Part shown: piece after piece, positions 19,735-27,501 of the stretch
Layout of the letters: each line of letters opens with the position of its first letter
Position numbering within the stretch: the stretch's first letter is position 1
From: DATKJY01 sp964540105
Lineage (GTDB): Bacteria > Zixibacteria > MSB-5A5 > GN15 > FEB-12
Reading direction: 5' to 3'
Length of the DNA: 64,000 bases
Assembly: GCA_964540105.1 (NCBI GenBank)
Contig: CAZILL010000001.1
Location: 1 to 64,000 of the forward strand
Notes under the pieces: generated by a model
Seen by the model: the letters and a program-made list of their open reading frames with translations, nothing else
Told to the model about the DNA's origin: nothing
Database searches by the model: none
Position numbers and translations under genes: made by a program

Positions 19735-20150
19735 GTTTGTGGTCTCAGAAGGAAGCCATCGTTGCCGTACCTGCCCTAATGAGCACCGACACAACGATTC
19801 GCGGGATTGACCAGACCGCAGAATTGGCGGGAGCGTGGGTGTACGCAATGTCGGCAACAGGCTGAAGATCGATACTTTATTAAACGTTACGTACTTCACG
19901 TACAGTGTTCACAGGAGCACTCGAACAGCATAAGGGACGATACTTGTTATCCTCAATGACCACAGGTCGTTTTGGGAATGGGAAGGAGGTGAATCCTTAG
20001 CAAGAGTAGCCGATAATCGGTCTATCAGGACTTTTGCATGGTCCGATTGTCGCCAATTGCAAAGACGTATTGAGAACATGAGAACAGAGGAAGCCTACGA
20101 GTTGACACCTGTAGGTTAAGGACTATTCTAAGCGCTCGAAAGGAGCAAAC
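19735..20150 (+). promoter_or_regulatory. Long 5' leader with extended Shine-Dalgarno-like box
   Basis: A gene-free leader of ~416 bases. AAGGAGGTGAATCC at 19983-19996 is almost the full complement of the 16S rRNA 3' end, yet lies ~167 bases before the start codon, where a normal AAAGGAG is present. GATACTTTATTAAACG (19871-19886) matches the leader of paralogue A with one difference. The segment 20003-20019 can form a small hairpin (CCGAT/ATCGG). Confidence 0.5.
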
Positions 20151-23100
20151 ATGACAAAGAGATTGTGGTCTTTGTTGCTGTATGCCGTAGTGATCAGTGT
20201 CGCGCTGGCAGTCGTCGTAGGAGCGACCAGCCGACCGGCGGATCCTCGCAGGGATCTCGCCAATTACGGTTTCTCCGTCAAGAAGATCGTTGCCAATGAA
20301 CGCAACGCACCGCCTTCGCCAACGTCGGGTACCAAAATCGAACCGACGGTAGCGTTGGGCGGAAATCAGGCTAGCGCGTCTCCCGGCTATGTCCTGAAAG
20401 CCAACAACTATATGGATTTCTTTTCCAACCATACCCTCGGCCGTCAGGCGGCATGGGGCAATAAGACAATCAACTTTTCGTATTGCTTTCTGCCGACGAC
20501 CGACTATAACCTCGCGCGCGTGTATGGTTTTTCGGCGTTTGACGGGGTCTCAGGGCTTGCGTCGGGCAGTTTCCCCGGCCCGATGGAGCGCGGCGGTTTT
20601 GTCTCCGTCGCAGCCAACCCGGTCACCGGCGCTGGTATGATCGCCGGGCATAACCGCCCGACTTCGACCGACCTGATTCAGACCCGTATTTACTACGATC
20701 AGATTCCCGCTGGTCATTTCTGGGCCATGTCGGAAATCCCAGACGCTCTGACCAAGCCGGCCACCTTCGGCGGCTCCGCGGCTCAGGTGATCTGGCCGAC
20801 GGTCGCGTTCATGCTGAACGGCAACGATACCGTAACGTTCATCTTCAACGCCTCCGATGACACTCCGAACAATGTCATTCAGATGTTCCGCAAACAGGGT
20901 GTGTCGACTCCGTCGATTCCTGGTCCTGCCTGGACATTCTGTTTTGCCGACACCGTGCCGGCCATCTCGCAGTTCGTCGCTACCTCCAAGACCTCAAAGA
21001 AGGTGATCGGTGTCTATCTGGACGAAACCGCTCAGGGTATTGCGAAAGGGAACTCCGAAGATCAGGATGTATTTTATCGCGTTTCGAACGACGCCGGTTT
21101 GACCTGGAGCGCGAGAATCAACGTCACCAACAACCAGCCGAACGTCGCTGGCTACCGTCCTTTGTTGGAAGTTTCCGCTCTGATCGACAAGAACGACAAG
21201 GTTCGCATTATCTGGAACGCGTTTCCGTTCCCGGCCGATGCCTATACGGTCAACACGACGGCCGGTATGCCGTGCCGTATTCTCCAGTGGATCGAGGGTG
21301 CGACGCCCAGCACCGGAACGCTTACCACGGTTAACAACGCCGAGTGGGAACCCGGTCTCTGCACGGGCGGCTACAACATCATGAACGTTGGCAAGGTCTC
21401 CATTTCAGAGTGTGACGATCGCTACTATGTGTTTTGGGAGCAGTTTAACGATCGTCCCGCTGGCATCCTCAATGACTGTGCCAATTTGGTCGGCGCCGGC
21501 ACTGACTGGGCGGCCAACGGCGATATTTATGTCTCCGTCAGCGATAACGTCGGCGGTACTCTCTGGGATAAAGCCAGGAATATCACCAATACCCGCACCC
21601 CGGGTTGCGACTCCGCCGGCTTCGGTGGTCGTTGCGAATCCGATGTCTACGGTTCTGCCGCAGAACGCGGTATCAATGAAACCGGTTGGAGCATGGGACT
21701 ACCAGGCGCAGCCGCCAAGGTAGATCTCTCTGGCGGTTCTTATACCGGCGGATTCTCTGTTCCGTACAACTACCTTAACGACGCTATTCCCGGTTCCGCG
21801 GTGAATAGCCAGGGTCCGCACACAGCCAACAATGACATGTGGATTCGATTCATGTGCGTTCCGGCTCTGCCGAACCCGATTCTCAACGTAAGCCCCGCTT
21901 CGATCAAGTACCCGACCTATGTCAAGCATGGTCAGGCGAAGGCGATCCCGGTCACGATGGAAAACTCGGGTAACGTTACCCTGACCATCTCCTCGATCAC
22001 CCCGACCCAGACGCTGGGCCCAGGCACGTGGCTGACGCTCACCAATCCGGCTACCCCGATTAATATCAACGCCGGCCCTGGCGGCTCGGCTTCGATGACG
22101 GTGACGCTGAACGGCAACGCGGCCATCAATAGCCCGGGTACCATTGTTCATCTCGTGGGCAAAGTGACCTACAACTCCAACTCACCGGCTCCGCTCAACG
22201 TCATTGATCTGCCGATCGACGTCGTTGTGGCCGACACGGTTGTGGGCGTAATCTGGGATACCATTGCCACGACCTGCACCCGGTTGACCATTGGCACCAA
22301 TGGCAACATGGGTAATCAGGGCAAGGGTAAAGTCAACATGGACTACTTCGTGAACGGTGACTGCGATACGGTCGACTCGTTCGCGGGGGCCACGAAGGTC
22401 TATATGTACGACGGCTCGCCGTGGGTACTGCGTAAGTACGGCATGGTCGACTCGGCGTATAAGGCCAGCTGGTCGCAGTTCGGTGACGGCTTTGCTCAGC
22501 CGAACGGTTTCAAACCGGTCATCGACAAGATCGCCCCGATCTTCACTCATGCGAAGACGACGGTTGCCGGCAAGTATCAGAAGTACACGACCGGCCAGTT
22601 TGTCACGATCGACTCACTGGTTGCGATTGAAAAGACCTTCTATGCTCCGCTGACGGCCGACAGTTGCCACTTCATCGTTCAGGAAATGCGCATCTTCCCG
22701 TACAAGGGTACGAAGGTAGATAGCCTTTCGATCGGTGAAGCGTTTGACTGGGATGTCCCGAGCGATACCGGCAGTGGAAACTCCGGTGGCGTCGACGACG
22801 CCAGGAACTTGGTCTGGCAGCAGGGCGCGGAAATCAAACCGACCAAGCAGTGCCAGCCGAACAACACCCGCTATGCTGGCGTGGCGATGCTTGGCCAGTT
22901 GACGGACGATCAGGCGCACGCCGTAAACGGCTACTGCGCGAACGATACCGTTATGCACAGTGGTTACACGGCGTACAACAAGGATTTCATCTATCCGAAC
23001 AACGCCTTTGTTCCGGTTCAGCTGTGGGAGAACACAGCCCCACAGGGTCTGACTTCGGCGACCGGTTATGCCGAGGATCAGCACAGCGTGCTCTGCTACA

Positions 23101-23483
23101 AGCATAAGTTCACGCTTCTGGCTGGCGACACAGTTGTCATCTACACCGCCATTGCAACGGTTCAGAACGGCACCTTGCCCGATCTGAAGCTCAGCATCGA
23201 CAAAGCGAAGAAGTGGTATGGCAACAACCTGCGGAACCTGCAGGGCGGACCGTTCTGCGGCTGCAGCTGCCTGTTAACCCGCGGTAACGTCGACGGCGAC
23301 CCCGCGGACATTTGCGACATTTCCGATATGTTCGCGATGATTGATTATCTGAGCGTAAGCTTGCCGTTTACATGTGCCTTTGATGAAGCGGATGTAGCCG
23401 TCGACCAGATAATTGATATTGGTGACCTCTTTGGTATCATTGACATTCTGACAGGCGCGGTCAACGCACCTCTTTGTCCGTGA
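20151..23483 (+). CDS. Secreted BNR-repeat protein with Ig-like domain and C-terminal dockerin (paralogue B)
   Basis: 1110 residues; AAAGGAG lies seven bases before the ATG. A signal peptide covers about residues 1-25 (LWSLLLYAVVISVALAVVVGA). Organisation matches the upstream paralogue: a propeller-like N-terminal half with a BNR-type segment near residue 303 (DVFYRVSNDAGLTW), an Ig-like ASH domain (MENSGNVTLTI), shared motifs such as GNQGKGKVN(L/M)DYF and FGDGFAQ, and a dockerin-like end at ~1042-1110. The two proteins are only moderately similar overall, but their last 69 residues and 3' UTRs are identical in DNA, so the ends were recently copied or converted. The function is unknown; an extracellular binding role attached through the dockerin is inferred. 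Confidence 0.8.
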   Translation: MTKRLWSLLLYAVVISVALAVVVGATSRPADPRRDLANYGFSVKKIVANERNAPPSPTSGTKIEPTVALGGNQASASPGYVLKANNYMDFFSNHTLGRQAAWGNKTINFSYCFLPTTDYNLARVYGFSAFDGVSGLASGSFPGPMERGGFVSVAANPVTGAGMIAGHNRPTSTDLIQTRIYYDQIPAGHFWAMSEIPDALTKPATFGGSAAQVIWPTVAFMLNGNDTVTFIFNASDDTPNNVIQMFRKQGVSTPSIPGPAWTFCFADTVPAISQFVATSKTSKKVIGVYLDETAQGIAKGNSEDQDVFYRVSNDAGLTWSARINVTNNQPNVAGYRPLLEVSALIDKNDKVRIIWNAFPFPADAYTVNTTAGMPCRILQWIEGATPSTGTLTTVNNAEWEPGLCTGGYNIMNVGKVSISECDDRYYVFWEQFNDRPAGILNDCANLVGAGTDWAANGDIYVSVSDNVGGTLWDKARNITNTRTPGCDSAGFGGRCESDVYGSAAERGINETGWSMGLPGAAAKVDLSGGSYTGGFSVPYNYLNDAIPGSAVNSQGPHTANNDMWIRFMCVPALPNPILNVSPASIKYPTYVKHGQAKAIPVTMENSGNVTLTISSITPTQTLGPGTWLTLTNPATPININAGPGGSASMTVTLNGNAAINSPGTIVHLVGKVTYNSNSPAPLNVIDLPIDVVVADTVVGVIWDTIATTCTRLTIGTNGNMGNQGKGKVNMDYFVNGDCDTVDSFAGATKVYMYDGSPWVLRKYGMVDSAYKASWSQFGDGFAQPNGFKPVIDKIAPIFTHAKTTVAGKYQKYTTGQFVTIDSLVAIEKTFYAPLTADSCHFIVQEMRIFPYKGTKVDSLSIGEAFDWDVPSDTGSGNSGGVDDARNLVWQQGAEIKPTKQCQPNNTRYAGVAMLGQLTDDQAHAVNGYCANDTVMHSGYTAYNKDFIYPNNAFVPVQLWENTAPQGLTSATGYAEDQHSVLCYKHKFTLLAGDTVVIYTAIATVQNGTLPDLKLSIDKAKKWYGNNLRNLQGGPFCGCSCLLTRGNVDGDPADICDISDMFAMIDYLSVSLPFTCAFDEADVAVDQIIDIGDLFGIIDILTGAVNAPLCP

Positions 23484-23564
23484 TGATGTGATTTCTTAGG
23501 CAAATCGCACGGCCACCCTCGGGACTCCCCCGGGGGTGGCTTTTTTTGTCTTGCAAAGAGGTCC
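23276..23564 (+). repeat. Dockerin/terminator/-35 block, copy B of a duplicated sequence
   Basis: Identical to 19432-19680 over 23276-23524. Similarity then continues, after a small change in the terminator loop, through GGTGGC, the T-tract, GTC and TTGCAAA to about 23564. Confidence 0.9.
23512..23547 (+). terminator. Rho-independent terminator after paralogue B
   Basis: The stem GCCACCCTCGGG (23512-23523) pairs with CCCGGGGGTGGC (23529-23540), and T7 (23541-23547) follows. Confidence 0.92.
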
Positions 23565-23579
23565 GATCGGCCTTATATT
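23551..23579 (+). promoter_or_regulatory. Sigma70-like promoter for the subtilase gene
   Basis: TTGCAA at 23551-23556, a 17-bp spacer, then TATATT at 23574-23579, with the same boxes and spacing as the promoter at 19706. The leader to the start codon is ~205 bases and, unlike its neighbours, shows no distant Shine-Dalgarno-like box. Confidence 0.55.
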
Positions 23580-23793
23580 ATCGTATGACGCGCAGAGTTA
23601 TTTCTTCTGTGCCGACATGATCAGAATGAGTCTGCAACGTCTGGACTGACGGCTACCTTGGTCCGAATGGGGATAATTCCGGAGATTACTGTTGGTCTTG
23701 TCCCCCTGACGCGCTAAACCACGAGTTGTTACATGCCGTTATTACTACAACAGGGCGATAGATATTGACTTATAGCTTATGTGGAGTGCAACC

Positions 23794-26172
23794 ATGAAAT
23801 TATGCTCGCTTCGGAGGATCATCCCGATCGCGTTCTGCGCTTTCGGTATGCTTGTCATTCACGCCAGCGCGAGGGTCTACCCCGGCCAGAATCCCCAGCA
23901 GTCCGAGATTGTGAAAGGAGTCGTTACGGTTCGGTTTGAGGACAATGTTGACGTGAGCCGTTTTTCGACGAAGACGGGCAAACTCAATTTTGCCGTGCCG
24001 TCATTCGATGCCCGACTTCAGAGCCTCGGGATAGAGCGTTCGCGCCCGATCTTCTACGGCGCCAAGCAGCCAGCCCCGAACTCGGGCGAGAAGGACCTTA
24101 CCCGTTACTACAATTTCTATTTCCCCGAGACTGTTGATGTTCAGACCGTAATTACAGAACTCATGAAGGACCCCAATGTTCGGGTTGCGGAACCGGTCCA
24201 GACCGTGGTGGCCCTGGCCACTCCCAACGATCCTCAACGCACCAGCCAGTGGCACATGAACCCCCCGGGCCCCGATCCCAATGTCTATTCTGCCTGGGAT
24301 CTTGAAACCGGCTCAGATTCCATCGTCGTGGCTGTGATGGACACAGGCGAACTCTGGTCGCACCCCGACCTGATCGGGAACATCTGGGTCAACCGTGGTG
24401 AAGATGTCGATAATGACGGCGAAGTATATGACACCGACGACTTGAACGGCGTCGATAACGACGGCAACGGCGTCGTTGATGACCTTATCGGCTACGATTT
24501 CTTCACCGGCCTCGGGTCTCCCATGTGGGCGGGCGAGGATGCCGGCGGGTATGATCCCAATCCGACCGACTTTGCCGGCCATGGTACCCATGTCTCCGGA
24601 ATTGTCGCTGCCATGAACAATAACGCGGTCAACGTTACAGGCATGGCGGGGGGCTGGTATGGCGGGCACCGTTCCTTCCGAGGAGTTCGGATCATGTGTT
24701 TGCGTTTTGCCGGACTGAAAGCTGACGGTCAGGGGGCTGGCAACATCGACGACGCCGCCACCTGTATCTACTATGCCGCACAGAACGGCGCCAGTGTCAT
24801 CAACTACAGCTTCGCCGGTGGAAGTTACTACCAGCCGCTGGCCGACGCCATCGACTACGCCATCTCTCACGGCGTTTCCTTTATGCACTCAGCCGGAAAC
24901 GACAACATCAGCACACCGTCGGCTGTCGACAACCGCCCAGGAGTCATGGCTGTCGCTGCCACCAATTCGTCGGACCATAAGGCGAGCTTCTCGAGCTACG
25001 GAACCTGGGTCGATATCAGCGCCCCCGGGCAGAGTATCCTGTCTACGGTATCCAATTTCGGGGCCGCCGGCACGGCAACCTATGACGGAACGTCGATGGC
25101 GGCTCCGTGCGTGGCCGGACTCTTCGCCCTGATCAAATCCATGATGCCGTCATTGACTCGATTCCAGATCGACTCAATGATTATGGCGACGGCCGATAAC
25201 ATCGACGCTCTCAATCCATCCTATGCCGGCATGCTCGGTACCGGACGCATCAACGCCTTTACGGCTCTTTCGTCTTTAGCCAATGCCAAGTTCACGGGCG
25301 ATATCACCGTCGGCAATGTTCCCTTCACCGTCAACTTCACCGATCAGTCGCCGAACTCGCCCACGACCTGGGATTGGTCGTTCGGAGACGGCGGAACCTC
25401 GACAACACAGAGCCCGTCTCATCTGTACACTGCCCCCGGGATGTATAAGGTTGGCCTCAAGATCAACGAGCCTCGTGGTCTTGGGGAGGAATGGCTCAAG
25501 AACTACATCTGGGCGCGCGCTGACACCCTTCGGATTGACTCGGTCCTCTGCAAGAAGAACACCCAGGTGGTCGTGCCGGTCTATCTAACCAATACTTCGC
25601 CCATCAAGGAAGTCTATTTTTCCTTTGTCATGCAGAATAGCGCGGGCGTGACCTTCGATTCCGCCTCCGTGGTCGGTCTGCGAACCTCCTACTTCGAGGT
25701 GGTCGAGAAGATCGCCTCTGTTCCCTCGGCCAAGAAGTACTGCATTCACCTGAAGTCAAACCTTTCCAGTGGCTCGAAGTATCTCCAGCCCGGAAACAGT
25801 CCGATACTGAAACTCTTCTGCAAGGTGTCACCCACGGCAATCTGGGGCGCGACAGTCCCCTTCGACACGGCGCAGGCCAATATTTATCCGCCCAAGATGT
25901 CCAGTATCTGGGGAGATTTCTGGCCGATTAACGTTCCCGGAAAGGTGGTCATTAAGAAATGTGATCGCGGCGACACTAACTGCGACAACGCGCCGATTGA
26001 CATCACCGATCTTTATGCGCTGGTGGATGATCTGATGGGTATTGGTCCTTCGACCGATCCGTACGCGGGGAATGTCGACGCCATCGGCGGCACGGATATC
26101 AGCGACGTTTTCTACTTACTTGATTACTTGATCGGGATTGGGCCGCCCCCGCCGCCCGGCAACACTCCCTGA
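23794..26172 (+). CDS. Secreted subtilisin-like (S8) serine protease with PKD, cohesin-like and dockerin modules
   Basis: I start at the ATG at 23794 (792 aa): GGAG lies seven bases upstream, whereas the in-frame ATG at 23779 lacks a site. A signal peptide (IIPIAFCAFGMLVIHASA) precedes a ~110-residue propeptide-like region. The S8 catalytic triad is intact: D183 (AVMDTGE), H263 (GHGTHVSG) and S434 (GTSMAAP). An Asp/Asn-rich insertion after D183 (DVDNDGEVYDTDDLNG, DNDGNGVVDD) resembles calcium-binding repeats. A PKD domain follows at ~499-562 (TWDWSFGDGGTST), then a ~145-residue region like a cohesin fold (VVVPVYLTNTSPIKEVYFSF), and a dockerin at ~725-792 (GDTNCDNAPIDITDLY; GTDISDVFYLLDYL). 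An extracellular protease tethered by dockerin-cohesin contacts is the likely role; the cohesin assignment is the least certain part. Confidence 0.9.
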   Translation: MKLCSLRRIIPIAFCAFGMLVIHASARVYPGQNPQQSEIVKGVVTVRFEDNVDVSRFSTKTGKLNFAVPSFDARLQSLGIERSRPIFYGAKQPAPNSGEKDLTRYYNFYFPETVDVQTVITELMKDPNVRVAEPVQTVVALATPNDPQRTSQWHMNPPGPDPNVYSAWDLETGSDSIVVAVMDTGELWSHPDLIGNIWVNRGEDVDNDGEVYDTDDLNGVDNDGNGVVDDLIGYDFFTGLGSPMWAGEDAGGYDPNPTDFAGHGTHVSGIVAAMNNNAVNVTGMAGGWYGGHRSFRGVRIMCLRFAGLKADGQGAGNIDDAATCIYYAAQNGASVINYSFAGGSYYQPLADAIDYAISHGVSFMHSAGNDNISTPSAVDNRPGVMAVAATNSSDHKASFSSYGTWVDISAPGQSILSTVSNFGAAGTATYDGTSMAAPCVAGLFALIKSMMPSLTRFQIDSMIMATADNIDALNPSYAGMLGTGRINAFTALSSLANAKFTGDITVGNVPFTVNFTDQSPNSPTTWDWSFGDGGTSTTQSPSHLYTAPGMYKVGLKINEPRGLGEEWLKNYIWARADTLRIDSVLCKKNTQVVVPVYLTNTSPIKEVYFSFVMQNSAGVTFDSASVVGLRTSYFEVVEKIASVPSAKKYCIHLKSNLSSGSKYLQPGNSPILKLFCKVSPTAIWGATVPFDTAQANIYPPKMSSIWGDFWPINVPGKVVIKKCDRGDTNCDNAPIDITDLYALVDDLMGIGPSTDPYAGNVDAIGGTDISDVFYLLDYLIGIGPPPPPGNTP

Positions 26173-26189
26173 TTTCTCCCCTTTGTGCG

Positions 26190-26213
26190 AAGAGGGGCGT
26201 AGAAGCCCCCCTT
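26190..26213 (+). terminator. Weak terminator-like hairpin after the subtilase
   Basis: GGGGC (26194-26198) pairs with GCCCC (26205-26209) across a short loop. Only a short T stretch follows, so termination here is tentative. Confidence 0.4.
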
Positions 26214-26244
26214 TGCATCCTCACACAATCGGGCTACTTTTTTA

Positions 26245-26273
26245 TTGACTCAGACCGCGCAGGAAACTATGTT
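26245..26273 (+). promoter_or_regulatory. Sigma70-like promoter for the T9SS-tail protein
   Basis: TTGACT at 26245-26250, a 17-bp spacer, then TATGTT at 26268-26273. It has the same architecture as the three upstream promoters. Confidence 0.55.
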
Positions 26274-26495
26274 TTCGTCTAAACGGTTGAAGGATACGGA
26301 ACTCCCCCGGAAGGATGCGTTGCCCGCAGGGGCACGGGAGGTGAAATAAGAATCGTTTGATATAGTGCCGAATTGTTGTTTTGACAGTTCATTTCGTCAT
26401 ACAGATATGGTGGGCTGGCACAGGAGTTTGCAGGCCCGACCTGATGATATCTGCGGGTTGGTAGAAAAATAGAGTAGTTAGTATAGGAGAGACAG
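26274..26495 (+). promoter_or_regulatory. 5' leader with distant Shine-Dalgarno-like box
   Basis: About 220 bases without a gene. GGGAGGTGA at 26336-26344 lies ~159 bases before the start codon, close to the 166-169 bases seen in the leaders of the genes at 16160 and 20151. The true ribosome-binding site is AGGAGA just before 26496. Confidence 0.45.
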
Positions 26496-27422
26496 ATGAG
26501 GAAACTTTCATTCGTGTTGGGATCGCTGCTGATCCTGTTGGCGGCGGCTGGCATGGTCCAGTCGGCGGGATGGGACAAGGGATTCATAACAATTGATCAT
26601 ATTGAAGGGCTAGCCAACGGAGATACAGTCCTGCCGGGAAGTAATCTGCGCTTCGTATTGAGATTCAGAAGTGACAGCGTGATCGGCGTTGGACTCAGCA
26701 ATGGATTTCACATATACAGCCCCGACGGAGCCACTTGGGACAGTACAAGAGCTGACTCTCTTGGTTATAAGGCAACCGATCCCACTCCGGGTGTCGCGAT
26801 TCTTGGCAAGACCGAATTTGATCTTGGATTGACCTTGGGCAACTACAGTGCCGACGGAGTGGGAGCTGATACAATTGGCATTCTCGGCCTAAGGTTCGCC
26901 GGCATAGGCCTTAAGGGAGTGTTCAGCGACACGGTGTTCTCTCTGACCGCATACAACATTAGTCAGGCTTCGGCCAACAAGACAATTTGCATCGATTCTT
27001 CGTGGTTCCGTCCGGGCGGCACATGGAAATGGGCAAGTAATCTCGGATTTATCCGATTCGCGACATGGAATGCGGCGCCGCGTTGCTTCCACGTGAAGGG
27101 GAGCGGACAGGCTGTGCAGGAGATTGGCGATGGGACTTTGCCGCGCGAGTTCTCGCTTGGACAGAACTACCCGAACCCGTTCAACCCGACTACCAATATC
27201 AACTTCGACGTGCCGACCAACAGCCACGTGACGCTCACCATTTTCAATGTTCTTGGCCAGAAGGTGAAGACGCTGGTCGATAAGGATATGGCTGCGAACA
27301 AGTATAATGTCGACTGGGATGGCAGATCCGACACCGGCGTACGCGCTGCCTCCGGGATCTACTTCTACCGCATGCAGGCGGGGGATTTCGCCCAGACCAA
27401 GAAGATGATGATGATCAAGTAG
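26496..27422 (+). CDS. Secreted protein with C-terminal T9SS type A sorting / FlgD-Ig-like domain
   Basis: 308 residues; AGGAGA lies at good spacing before the ATG. A signal peptide covers ~1-24 (LSFVLGSLLILLAAAGMVQSA). The middle (~25-205) has no family I recognise; phrases such as LANGDTVLPGSNLRFVLRF suggest an all-beta, cohesin- or Ig-like fold. Residues ~212-308 are a classic FCB-group tail: FSLGQNYPNPFNPTTNINF, then TIFNVLGQKVKTLVD, then SGIYFYRMQAGDF and a basic KKMMMIK end. Such tails direct export through the type IX secretion system and attachment outside the cell. It is the only gene in the window with this tail; its neighbours use dockerins. It has its own promoter and a strong terminator. 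Confidence 0.85.
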   Translation: MRKLSFVLGSLLILLAAAGMVQSAGWDKGFITIDHIEGLANGDTVLPGSNLRFVLRFRSDSVIGVGLSNGFHIYSPDGATWDSTRADSLGYKATDPTPGVAILGKTEFDLGLTLGNYSADGVGADTIGILGLRFAGIGLKGVFSDTVFSLTAYNISQASANKTICIDSSWFRPGGTWKWASNLGFIRFATWNAAPRCFHVKGSGQAVQEIGDGTLPREFSLGQNYPNPFNPTTNINFDVPTNSHVTLTIFNVLGQKVKTLVDKDMAANKYNVDWDGRSDTGVRAASGIYFYRMQAGDFAQTKKMMMIK

Positions 27423-27446
27423 TTTGGACTTACGAGATTTCCTGCG

Positions 27447-27479
27447 AATAACCCCCGACGATCGGGGGTTATTTGTTTT
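27447..27479. terminator. Bidirectional intrinsic terminator between convergent genes
   Basis: The perfect 12-bp stem AATAACCCCCGA (27447-27458) / TCGGGGGTTATT (27462-27473) has a 3-base loop and a T-rich tail on the plus strand. It lies between the convergent genes ending at 27422 and 27502. Confidence 0.9.
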
Positions 27480-27501
27480 AGGGGAACCACGTGCCTGAGC
27501 G

